This document shows, in pieces, positions 46,803-57,677 of a DNA stretch of 64,000 nucleotides. Position 1 is the stretch's first letter. Every line of letters begins with the position of its first letter. A program made the position numbers and the translations under genes. The notes below the pieces were generated by a model. It had not been told where the DNA came from. It made no database searches and was given only the letters and a program-made list of their open reading frames with translations. This stretch comes from Clavaria fumosa (taxonomy: Eukaryota > Basidiomycota > Agaricomycetes > Agaricales > Clavariaceae), in NCBI GenBank assembly GCA_951802425.1, contig OX637803.1, positions 2,604,001 to 2,668,000 of the forward strand, in the 5' to 3' direction.

Positions 46803-48098
46803 CTAAGCGGACAAGGCTATACTCCTAAGGGGGTTCAATCTCATATACGCCATAGCCGTGTTCGTATCTTTCTGAGTTTCTGCTGCGATGGTTTCTGCTG
46901 GGACGGGAATGGGTTGGCTGGGTTGTGGTCTCTTGGGAGAGAGATGGACAATTCTCGTCTTCTTGATGTAGAGCCCATTCTTCCCAAAGTAGCGCTCGGT
47001 TTCGAAGCTCCAATGCAAACTGCCAACGATCCAGTGCTGCAGCCCCATCACATATTCTAGAACGTCATCGTCCACCTGCTGGCCCCACGAAGGGAGCTGT
47101 TGACGAGCGGCTTCAAAGCGGTCGATGCATTGCTTGCAAAGGTCGCCTACAAAGTCCACTGCTTGTTGGAGAGTGTAGTGGCGGTGCTCCATCAAGACTG
47201 CGATCATATTGTGGGTGTCGTGGCGGCTCTGCTCAACGTCGTATGAAAAGATGTCCTACGGTCGGAGGTCAGGGTCTGATACGAAATGAGAAGCAAAATG
47301 AATGGAAACCGACATTCGACCAAGTCACCAGCGCGTTTGCCGCCTCCTCCAGAGCCAAGAAGACGGGATGCTCGGTGACCTCTAGGGGCAGGTCGAGATC
47401 TGCTGCATACTCGTGCATCACAAAGCTTGGCTTGCAACCACTGGTGTCCTCCCGCATTGCAATGTAACCCTCAAGGTCGGGGATAATTCCTTTCTCTCGA
47501 TCCTCGGTCTGCCTCTCGCAAGCGGCGTAATACTCGTCCATCGTGCGCAAAAACCGGGCGTAGCAGCGTGGACCCGCTCTGTCGATCATCCGAGCGCAGA
47601 ACCTACAAAGCGGAAACGTGCGGCGTCAGTCTCACCTCGATGGCTGAGATAGAACATCACGTACGATTGCGCGAGCCTCGCGGCGGCCTTGTCCGTTTTA
47701 TAGTTATGGGGGTCCGTCATAGCCGCCATGACACACGCCCGCATGCCCATCTCCGTCTCGACGTCGAATTTGTCCGACCAGTCATCCATGTTGAATAACC
47801 AGTTCAGGAAGTCCGCGCAGACGCGCAGGGCGTCGGCGTCGGCGTCCGGGTAGCAGGCGGCGGTGAGTTCACCGGCTTTGAGGCCCATGAATTTTTTGGC
47901 CCTTTTCTCGTTGTGCTCAGCACCGGCGAGGAGCCATTCGCTGGAGAGCGCGGCGACGGTGTTGCAGTGCTTGTTTACTAGCAAGGGATACTGGCAGTGC
48001 GAGACGAGGTCCGGCAGGACGAACTTGGTTGGCGGGGAGATCGCGAGGCCTGCGACGAGCGGGGAAGGGGTAGCGTGGTGAACTTTGTCGATAGCCAT
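46803..48098 (-). CDS. sesquiterpene synthase B
   Basis: Exons 48098-47665, 47602-47314 and 47255-46803 give 391 residues. Same intron positions and phases as copy A, with an identical exon 2 length of 289 nt. Opens KFVLPDLVSHCQYPLLVN. The Asp-rich motif reads MDDWSDKFDVE, with Lys where the other copies have Glu. NSE is NDIFSYDVEQSRHDTHNM. The C-terminal block is SLHWSFETERYFGKNG. The first Asp pair, the NSE residues and the Arg-Tyr pair are intact, so it is probably active. The tail is unlike that of A. Closest to C by sequence and by upstream flank. Confidence 0.92.
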
Positions 48099-49447
48099 TC
48101 TGAGAGAATAATCGCCTGGGGACTCGGTTCAGTCCAGCGGTATTTATATATCTTGCACGTATACGTAGACGCAAGCTTTCGGCTTAGCCGGGAAAAGTCG
48201 AGTTGTGGAATAGCATAGTCGAGAAATTAGTCATGTCTAGCAGAAATTGGCCGCTAGAGTGGAAGACCATTCGTCATAGATAGAATATAGCGCTGGTGGG
48301 AGGAGACACGGTAATGTTCGCTGGTTTTTGCCGGCGCAAGGAGAATGCATAAATGCGACACCTCTTGATGGGATGAATGGGGTCAGTAGATAGATGGAGT
48401 TTTTGACAAATGGTCCACCTCCATTCGTGGGGTTTGTCACTCACAGCATGATCTCGAGGGTCCATGTCCATGAGCGCTACGCCACGGGGGTCACAGCGAC
48501 GACTGTCAAACGATGTTACTATAAAAGGGACATATCCCGGAGGTCAGACATATCCGCACTGTGACAGCGAAAATGAACGCTAGAGCCGCCACTAACAGCA
48601 AACGCTTTTCCTGTCGTATTACTTCCGTGGCCGCGTACGGGGGGACGATCACTTTCCTTCTATGATCTATGATCACCGATTATCTCGCTGACGGGAAATG
48701 TCATCTGATCTGATCGTTCATTGTCCGACAATATTACAATATTGCAACCGCTTTCCAGAGCCTGGGGTGGTTGTCGCTGAGTTCAGATCGCGTACGGGAT
48801 TCTTGCCCTTGTATGAGTGAAGATAATCAAATTACGACCCTGAGCACACTGAAAGTGACACTTGCCAGGAAACGGAGCCTCCGGCAGCTCGCTCGCACCG
48901 TTTTCTCTCAGGATCGATGGTCCAAAGGAACTCCACCCGCCTTCCGTGATTGACAAACGAACTGGACGATAGGCGGATAAACAAGACGGATAATATCTCA
49001 ACGAGGTGTATTAATCAACAGGCAGACAAAAGGAGAGAATCGGAACGCCCTGCATGGAGATGGATGGAGAAAATTGGCAGCCCATATGGCGACGCGTGAG
49101 AGTATCACGCACGTAATTGGTCATCATTTGGCCCAATACGAACTGTAAGTGAAAAGCAACGGAACCGTAGTAAATCTCAAGTTACTGTAGTTGCAGCATA
49201 GCTGAATGCGGAACAGAAGAACTGGGCTTGAGCTCGCACAGTGGCTCTAACCGATTGCTCTCTCATTGAGCTGAACTTCAGCTCAAGAATGCCGTTAGGA
49301 ATTAGGGTAAAGCTGAACTCTACATTTCTTCAAGAGATAATACATAACTATCTACGCTGATGGACTAGAGGAAGCAAAGCGTCCACAAGTCCCAAATATG
49401 TGAGACTAGAAAGGAGGTGAGTTGCGGAGGCAGGGAGCACAGGCGGG
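48099..49447. other. intergenic flank duplicated with the terpene synthase
   Basis: No gene. Matched in order by patches of 50760-51800: GTCGAGTTGTGGA, ACCATTCGTCATA, TAATGTTCGCTGGTTTT, CCTCTTGATGGGATGA, GATTGACAAACGA-like and GCGTGAGAGTATCACG. The duplication unit therefore included about 1.2 kb of upstream flank. Confidence 0.8.
48141..48150 (-). promoter_or_regulatory. TATA box of terpene synthase B
   Basis: TATATAAATA on the minus strand, 43-52 bp upstream of the ATG. Confidence 0.6.
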
Positions 49448-50759
49448 CTACGCGCTACGTCTGCATTTGTCGAGCCATCCAAAGACCAACGACTCGGCCG
49501 GCTCGGATGTGTACAGTTTTTGCTGGGTTTTGGGATGTTGAAGCGTGGTACCCTTCTCTTCGCCGTCGAAGCCTCCAATTGGTCTGGGCGGTTGTTTGGG
49601 CGATAGGTTGATGGTCATCGTCCTCAACACCTCTTTCCCTCTCTTACAGAAGTACCTTTCCGTCTCGAAGCTCCAAAACAGGCTACCGGATATCCAATGC
49701 TGCAGCCCAGTCGCATACTTCTGCACTGCCTCATCCACTTCCGCGCCCCAAGAGGGAAGCTCTCCGCGTGCAGCCTCGAACCGCTCGACGCAACGCTTAC
49801 ACAGGTCGCCTACGAAATCCACAGCTTCCTGAAGGGTATAGCCACAGTGTTCCATCACGACGGCGACCATATTATGCGTATCATTTCGTCTTTGTTCGAC
49901 GTCGTAGGAGTATATATCCTGCGTTCAGACGTGAGTCACGAAATCAAAGTCATGCGGAAGGAATTGAGCCTGACGTTCGACCAGGAAACGAAGGCGTTGG
50001 TCGCCTGTTCCAAGGCTAAGAAGACAGGATGTTCGGTGACCTCTTCTGGCAGGTCGAAGTCGTTTGAATACTCGTTCAGCACGAAGCTCACTCTGCACCC
50101 GCTCGTGTCTTCGCGGATGGCGATGTACGTCTCCAGATCAGGTGTCACGCCCCATACGCGATGGGCAGTCTGTTTCTCACATGCGGCGAAATAGTCGTCC
50201 ATCGTACGCAAGAACCGGGTGTAACATCGCGGGCCCGCTCTGTCGATCATCCGAGTGCAGAACCTGCGACGTGGAAACGTGCGGCGTCAGTTTCGCCTCG
50301 ATGGCCGAGAAAAAACAGCACGTACGATTGCGCGAGCCTTGCAGCGGCCTTGTCTGTTTGATAGTTATGGGGGTCTCTCATGGCCGCCATGACACACGCC
50401 CGCATGCCCATCTCCGTCTCGACGTCGAACTCGTCCGACCAGTCATCTACGTTGAAGAGCCAGTTCAGGAAGTCCGCGCAAACGCGCAGGGCGTCTTCGT
50501 CAGCATCCGGGTAACACACAGCGGCCAATTCGCCGCCTTTGAGCCCCATGAATTTCTCGGACCTCCTCTTGCTGAGAACCGCGGCGTCGAGGATCCATTC
50601 ACTGGAGAGTGCTGCGACGGTGTTGCAGTGCTTGTTCACCAGCAAGGGATACTGGCAGTGCGAGGCGAGGTCCGGCAGGATGAACTTGGTCGGCGGAGGG
50701 ATCGCGGGGCCTGCGACGAGCGGGGAAGGGGCAGCGTGGTGAGCTTTGTCGATGGTCAT
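49448..50759 (-). CDS. sesquiterpene synthase C
   Basis: Exons 50759-50326, 50263-49975 and 49918-49448 give 397 residues. N terminus KFILPDLASHCQYPLLVN. Asp-rich motif VDDWSDEFDVE; NSE motif NDIYSYDVEQRRNDTHNM; C-terminal block SLFWSFETERYFCKRG, where the usual Phe-Gly-Lys-Asn is changed to Phe-Cys-Lys-Arg. The tail ends VFGWLDKCRRSA. Exon structure is identical to A, B and D. All metal-binding positions are present. Confidence 0.92.
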
Positions 50760-51916
50760 TCTGAGGGAACAATCGACGGGGGACCTGGCTCAGTCCAGTC
50801 GCAATTTATACATATTGCGCGTAAACACATAGAATCGAGCTTCATATCTCCTTTTGGCTGATCCGGAGGATGTCGAGTTGTGGAGTAGCATAGTCAAGAA
50901 ATTGGCTATGTCTGACAGAATTTTGGCGGCAAGAATACAGGACCATTCGTCATAAATAGGCAGGATATGGCGCATCGTAGCGGGAGATACGATAATGTTC
51001 GCTGGTTTTGCCGGCGCAAGAAAAATGCACAGATGCGAAACCTCTTGATGGGATGACTGGGGTCAGTGGACAGACAGAGCTGAAGGTAAATGGTCCGCTG
51101 GGATTAGCCACCCGCAGTATAATCTTGAGGGTCATTTTAGTGACACGAATATGAATTGCAAAGGAAGCCGAACGCTGTTCTTGTTGCATTGCTCTTACAT
51201 GGTACCCTCTGTACCCTCTGTACCGTTCGAAGATTGGATTGTTCATCGGGCAAGCTTCGGTGATTTGCTCTTCGAAATAATGTACAGTATTGCAACCGTT
51301 TTCTAAAGCCCAGGTGGTCGCTGGCGAGTTCAGCAATCTTGAATTGCGTACGGGACTGCAAAAGGTCGGAATGATGCGACAGTGGCACTTTTTCAGGAAA
51401 AGTCGGTCACTCGGACCGTTTTCCCTCTGGGCCAATGGTTCAACCTCGCTCCATGATTGACAAACAGCTGCACCCATGCGGATTAGCAAAACGGACAAAG
51501 TTAGGAACAAGTCTCAACAAGGCGCGGTGCTATCAATAAGGAATGCTCCACTGTTGATGTTCTCTCACCGCGGGTACACAATCCTGCATGGGGATGGAAA
51601 AGTAGTGCGGCGACTGGTCAAGCTTGACCGTGACAGATGGATGGATGGCAAACGCGGTGGTTGCGTGAGAGTATCACGTAATCGGTCCTCAACCATGTAC
51701 GCCGCCTGAACTATTCGCTTCCCCATCACCGCTACGCTCAAAATCCAGGGTAAGAACCAAATTCTACATTCCATAAAAAGATAATACATAACTATTTATG
51801 CCACAGGGATAGAGGGAACAAACTGTTCACAAGTCCCAAATATGCGAAGAAAGGTTACGTCGCGTAACGAGAGGTCAAACCGTGGTAAGCTGCGGAAATA
51901 GGGCCGAGCCAGAGGG
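50760..51916. other. second copy of the duplicated terpene synthase flank
   Basis: No gene. Homologous in blocks to 48099-49447. A short triple GTACCCTCT run lies at 51201-51228. Near 51780-51845 the words GATAATACATAACTAT and CACAAGTCCCAAATATG match the 3' flank of copy C (49340-49405), marking the 3' end of the duplicated unit. Confidence 0.75.
50804..50811 (-). promoter_or_regulatory. TATA box of terpene synthase C
   Basis: GTATAAAT on the minus strand, 45-52 bp upstream of the ATG, in flank homologous to that of copy B. Confidence 0.6.
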
Positions 51917-53243
51917 CTACGCGGTTATAGCGCGCTGCGGCTGCACTTGCTGAGCCGCCCACCTGAAGACGAACGACTCGGCCTGCTCGGATGTGTACTG
52001 GATTTTGGCCGTGGTACCCTTCTCTTCGCCGTCGATGCCACCTCCAATTGGGCTGGGCGGGGACTGGCTGTCGAGCGGTTGTTTGGGCGATAGGTGGACG
52101 GTCATCGTCCTCAACACCTCTTGTCCTCCTTTCCCGAAGTATCTTTCCGTCTCGAAGCTCCAAAACAGGCTACCAGATATCCAATGCTGCAGCCCAGTCG
52201 CATACTTCTGCACTGCCTCATCCACCTCCGCGCCCCAAGAGGGAAGCTCTCCGCGTGCAGTCTCGAACCGCTGGACGCATCGCTTACACAAGTCGCTTAC
52301 GAAATCCACAGCTTCTTGAAGGGTATAACCGGAGTGTTCCATCACGACGGCGACCATATTATGCGTATCATTTCGTCTTTGTTCGACGTCGTAGGAAAAT
52401 ATGTCCTGCGTTCAGACGTTAGTCGCGAAATTAAAGTCAACGTGGAAGGAATTGAGCCTAACGTTCGACCAGGAAACGAAGGCGTTGGTCGCCTGTTCCA
52501 AGGCTAAGAAGACAGGATGTTTGGTGACCTCTTCTGGCAGGTCAAGGTTGTCTGAGAACTCGTTCATCACAAAACCCGCTCTGCACCCGCTCGTGTCTTC
52601 GCGGATGGCGATGTACGTCTCCAGATCAGGTGTCACGCCCCATACGCGATGGGCAGTTTGTTTCTCGCATGCGGCGAAATAGTCGTCCATCGTACGCAAG
52701 AACCGGGCGTAGCATCGCGGGCCTGCTCTGTCGATCATCCGGACGCAGAAGCTGCCAAAGAACAGTATGAGTCTCCTCTCGTTGCCGTTTTAGCCGCCCA
52801 TGTACTTACATTTGTGCGAGCTTTGCAGCGACCTTATCTGTCTTAAACCCCTTGGGATCTCTCATGGCGGCCATGACACACTCCCTCATCCCCATATGTG
52901 TCTCCAAGTCGAACTCGTCCGACCAGTCGTCCATGTTGAATAACCAATTGTTGAAGTCCGCGCAGATGCGCAAGGCGTCTTCGTCAGCATCCGTGTAACA
53001 CACAGCGGCCAATTCGCCGCCTTTGAGCCCCATGAATTTCTCGGACCTCCTCTTGCTGAGAACTGCTGCGTCGAGGAACCATTTTTCTGATGCCCTGGAA
53101 ACGGAACGACAGTGCTTATTCACGACGAGGGGAAACGGACAGTGCGAGAAAAGATCTGGGAGGGTGAATTTTGTGTTCAATGTCGGGCTCGCGATGGGGG
53201 TGATTGGGTAGGAACGATCTCGGTGACCCAGTTCAATTGCCAT
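51917..53243 (-). CDS. sesquiterpene synthase D
   Basis: Exons 53243-52810, 52751-52463 and 52405-51917 give 403 residues. N terminus KFTLPDLFSHCPFPLVVN. Asp-rich motif MDDWSDEFDLE; NSE motif NDIFSYDVEQRRNDTHNM; C-terminal block SLFWSFETERYFGKGG. Exons 2 and 3 are very close to copy C, while exon 1 and the 5' flank are more diverged, suggesting partial homogenisation or a second duplication breakpoint. The first exon joins as LAQ-I-FCVRMIDRAG, where the other copies have LAQ-S-FCxRMIDRAG. Confidence 0.92.
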
Positions 53244-53310
53244 GAGGATCGTCGAGCAGGAGGATGGAGGCGAGGTCGCAATATCCAACGGTCAAAACTC
53301 AGGACCTACA

Positions 53311-53317
53311 TTTATAT
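53311..53317 (-). promoter_or_regulatory. TATA box of terpene synthase D
   Basis: ATATAAA on the minus strand about 70 bp upstream of the ATG. Confidence 0.5.
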
Positions 53318-53968
53318 GCCGGTCATGGGCTTGATGGCTTTGGGATACAAGGCACAGAGACTAGTGTCAAAGTCAAAGTCTAACGTGTGTACGCTTTGAC
53401 CTGACCCCAGTCGTGATCTTTTCTTTACGCTTTACGCAGCCTGATTTGGCCTCGCGCAAGGTCTAAAAGGGAGGTCCAAGCCAAGCGACCAAAGACCTCA
53501 CGTGACTTTGGCGGGCGCCGCAACGAAAGCGCCTAAAGCTTGGTGGCCGCTCGTTTCGGATGGCACTGCAAAGCATACAAGGCGACAAATACTTGAACTA
53601 GCTGTCGCTGCACAGTACAAGGCGGCAAATGTTTCCAGGCAATGTCTCAGCCATGTGGATCAGCATTCGCTTCATACATAGGAGTCGCCTCTGTGAGAGC
53701 ACCGCTACCATCGGGTCTGAAAAGCTCTTGAGTTTCCGAACGTGCGGGAGTAAGCGGCGTTTTTTTTGCAGTATGAACCTCGTAGAGTTCCAGCCCGTCC
53801 AAGCCATCTGCTGTGTCTTTGGCATACTTGCGAGCGTATTCTTGTGCATGGACTGTATCTGCGGACTATATGGCTAACTTGAATTTACTGTACCTCTTGA
53901 ATTTACCTCTTGAACTGAATATGATCCGCGCGAAACCGCGAAAGAGTGTTAGGCTGCACGTGGGCACG

Positions 53969-53974
53969 ACGCGT
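53969..53974 (+). promoter_or_regulatory. ACGCGT (MCB-type) element upstream of REV1
   Basis: ACGCGT 55 bp upstream of the chosen ATG. In yeasts MBF binds this word at S-phase DNA-replication and repair genes. A single hexamer may occur by chance. Confidence 0.3.
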
Positions 53975-54028
53975 GACCCACACGTGATCCAAGCGCGACT
54001 CACTTTCCTCCCTCAGTCTCCTGACAAA

Positions 54029-57000
54029 ATGGTAGAGGGTCATCCGGCGGGCTCGACTTCAACGCCGCTTTCTGGAAATGTCACCCCTCCTCAGTCAGAA
54101 GCCATGGTCCGCAAACGTCGTCGGAGCGGATCCACGAGCAGTAACCCTCCATCTGCTGATGGCTCAGATCTCCCGTCCAATGCAGAAGTTGATCTTGGAA
54201 CACAAGTCGACGACTCAGACACATACTCTGCATCTCGCTTTGGTCATTTTGGGGAGTATATGCGTCGAAAACGAGCCAAACTGCAGATACAGAACTCCCA
54301 GATCGAAGGCCAAGACAAATCTAAACAGATATTCCATGGTTTAGCTGTCTATGTGAGTCCGTCACTACTCTCTTCTTGTATAATTCTGTAACTCTAGCAC
54401 AGATAAACGGCTGGACAAATCCATCCGTGCAAGAACTTCGACAACTCATCATCCAACACGGTGGCACTTTCCATGCCTATCTTGATAAACTCAGCCTCGT
54501 GTATGTCTCTTTTTCCACTCACTACGTTTTTCTAAATTTTAGATTTCTCAGCACACATATCGTCACCAACCATCTAACGCCGGCGAAAGTGCGCGAGTTT
54601 CAGCACCGCAAAGTCGTCCGCCCCGATTGGCTTGTGCAGAGTGCTCGCTGTGGTACACTCCTACCATGGACCGAATTCAAATGGACACCAGAGGAAAAGG
54701 TCGAACCAACGCAAGGCACATCCTCCACGAAGACTCTTCACGGATTTTTTGCTGGCCCATCCGAAGCTAAGGCACAAGACTCAACACCTGTTTCTCCATC
54801 CAATCCGTCGGCTCCGGCGATACCAGAGACTCCCACAGCTCCTCGGTACGCTGCACAAGAATCGAATCCTCATGCGCAGCGTGTCATGGCTCGTCCGGAA
54901 TGGCGCTCATCGCATACCGCTATGGCACCTGATTTCCTGGAGGGATATTACAAGCACTCCCGCCTGCATCACCTCTCGACGTGGAAAGCCGAGCTCAAAG
55001 GTCTGGTCGCTGAAGCAGTTAAACGAGTCAAGGAAGCGGAAGAGAGGGGCACGGCCGATAACGCTGACGATATTAGAGGATCTGGAAGCGGCGTGAGCAT
55101 GCGAGGGGCGGAGCTTATGCTGCGTTCGCCCTCACGCGACAAGAAAGAAGAGAAGGGCAAGGCGAACAAAGACGCGGTGCCTCTGCGTATTATCATGCAC
55201 TGTGATTTTGACTGCTTTTTTGTCTCTGCGGGACTGGTGAGCCGACCGCATCTTCGTGGAAAACCTGTTGTGGTGTGTCACTCGCAAGGCGCGACGGGCG
55301 GAGATTCGAGCACTAGTGAGATTGCCAGCTCGAGCTACGAGGCTAGAGAGTTTGGGATAAAGAACGGCATGAGGTTACTTTGTCTTATAGTTCCCGGTAG
55401 AAGAGAAGACTAACGCACCGCAACAGCCTGAGACAAGCGAGACAGTTGTGTCCCACCATCATGACGATCCCATATGAATTTGAGCGGTGAGTCTCGCATG
55501 TGGCTTTCTTTTGGATGTTGATCATTTACTCGTGTAGGTACAAACATTTCTCGCTCAAGTTCTATACAATATTGATGGAGCATGCGGATGAACTGCAAGC
55601 TGTCTCCGTAGACGAAGCGCTGATCGAGGTAACCAATAGCGTCGCACGGTTCGCGGAGGAAAATCCCGACCATGATGATCCGGCGATGGGCTTGGCGGAG
55701 CTCATGCGGGGCAAGGTTCGCAAGGCAACTGAGTGCGAAGGTGAGTGGCGTGAACGCACTGCGTCCCATTAGCCAACACGTTGAGCGGTCTTGGGCGCAG
55801 TGAGTATTGGTATCAGCCACAACATCATGCTCGCGCGCCTTGCGACCCGGCTGGCTAAGCCAGCTCGAGCGCACCACCTTCTTTCAGCTGCGGTGCCTGC
55901 ACTACTCGCGACGCTGGACATCAAGGACTTGCATGGCTTCGGATGGTCCGCGCACCGCAAAGCTGCGGCTAAACTCGGCACGACCAACCTCGGCGAGTTG
56001 GCAAATCGCAGCCGCGAGGCGCTGTGTAACGCGCTAGGTCGCGCAACCGGAGAGACCGTGTGGAAAGCCGTGCGAGGCATCGATGATCACCAGTTGGAAG
56101 CAGACGGAAAGAGAAAGAGTGTCTCGTGCGATGTTACGGTGAGTATGGGGCACTTGAAAGGATAGAAGCGTTGCTGATTTGTTGCAGTATGGAGTGAGGT
56201 TTGACAACGATGAGCAGGTGGAGACTTTCGTCTTTCAGTTGGCAGAGGAAGTCGCAAGACGTTTGACCACAATCGGGATGCGAGGGCGGTCTTTGACGCT
56301 GAAGATGTTGAAACGCGATCCATCGGCACCCGTTGAAGGCCCAAAAGTAAGTGCACTACTTAAGCGTATGCCCGCCACACGCAAACGCGGTTTGTGTAAC
56401 AGTTCCTCGGACATGGCCTCTGCGAGTCGTACAGCAAGCAGATAACGCTGACAGGACCGAACGGACGTGCTACTAGCGACGAAAGAGTGATTGGCGAGCA
56501 TGCATGGCGACTACTGCAAGAATTTAAGATTGATGCCAAGGACCTAAGAGGGCTTTCGATACAAATCACGAAGCTGGAGGACACTGCCGCTGTCACGGTA
56601 CCGGCCAGCGTTGCGCCCGGGCAAGGAGTGCTACCGTTCAAACCTCTTGATACCGAAGACTCGCAACGTCAAATCGTCTTACCCCCACCACGCGTGCAAG
56701 ACAACAGCGATGACGTTGACACGTCGACAATGGCCGGCCCATCAGCGTTAGAACTGCCATCCTTCTCGCAGGTAGATATGGATGTCTTCGATGCACTTCC
56801 AGAAGACGTTCGCCAGGAGCTTGAGCTGGAATACCGGCGCGTTCAGTCCGCTCTTCCTGGTCCCTCTGGAGTCGCAGCTACCCCCTTAGCATCGACGGGA
56901 CGCAAGTCAGAGGTTCCAACGAAGGACAAGGGCAAAGGGAAACAACCAGACCTCGAGCGCATCACGCGACAGCTTGCCCCGCGCAATCGGCCCGTATTCA

Positions 57001-57677
57001 CGTCGCCGCAGAAGCATCCCTTATTCGCAAAGCGGAAAGCGGATGAGGTGGTCAACGTGACGGACGCTGAGCTGCGGAAGCTGGACATTGATCCCTCGGT
57101 TTTCCATGTGCTTCCCGCCGATTTGCAGAGCGAGCAGCTCAAGATGGCGCGGCTTGCGGTGAATGCGGGGGGGACGGCGCGGTTTATTGGTGCGCGCAAG
57201 CTTATCAAACCGTACGCACCATCGCGCTCTCCCTCGGTGGTTCCGATGCGCCGCCCCCCGCCCCGCGCGAGGCATGTCTCGTGTCCGACGCTGAAGCAAT
57301 ATGGGAAAACGCAAGGGGAGAAGCTCTGCTTTAGTGCGCTGGATGACGTGCAGGGGGCCATTGAGAAATGGGTACATGCGTTTAGGAGATGCGCTCCGAA
57401 CGAGAGAGATGTTGATCGTTTTGGAAAGTATCTGGTGAAGTGCGTGGAGGAAGGCGGAGAGAGCGGGACGGAGACAGCGATTAAAGTCACCAAATGGTGG
57501 CTCGTGCTGCTGAGGAGATTTTGGGAACAATGTGAAACCGCGGGAGAAGAGCCAGAGCAAGGGAATGGACAAGACATGGCGGTTGGAATGGCGTGGTGGC
57601 AGGCATTTCGAAATGTGAAGGGAAAAATGGATATCGCTGCGCGAAGGAGGTTTGGAGGATGCCTATCGCTCAAATGA
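54029..57677 (+). CDS. REV1: DNA repair protein Rev1 (Y-family deoxycytidyl transferase)
   Basis: Translesion polymerase and scaffold for Pol zeta. Eight exons (54029-54352, 54403-54500, 54552-55373, 55427-55486, 55538-55740, 55801-56138, 56188-56346, 56403-57677) give 1092 residues with exact phase. The BRCT domain reads INGWTNPSVQELRQLIIQHG ... THIVTNHLTPAKVREFQHRK, then VVRPDWLVQSARCG. The polymerase core has IIMHCDFDCFFVS (first metal Asp), SSSYEAREFGIKNGMSLRQA, and ELQAVSVDEALIEVT with the Asp-Glu pair. The little-finger region has GRSLTLKMLKRDPSAP and FLGHGLCESYSK. A ubiquitin-binding motif follows: VDMDVFDALPEDVRQELELE. The C-terminal Rev1 domain (about 57330-57670) ends RRRFGGCLSLK. 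The start codon context ACAAAATGG is good. Confidence 0.95.

Larger units (their letters stand above)
53244..54028. other. divergent promoter region of terpene synthase D and REV1
   Basis: No separate gene is supported. A frame in phase with REV1 is open upstream of 54029, so a longer REV1 N terminus cannot be excluded. GAGGTCCAAGCCAAG-type words near 53471 are unremarkable. Confidence 0.45.
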
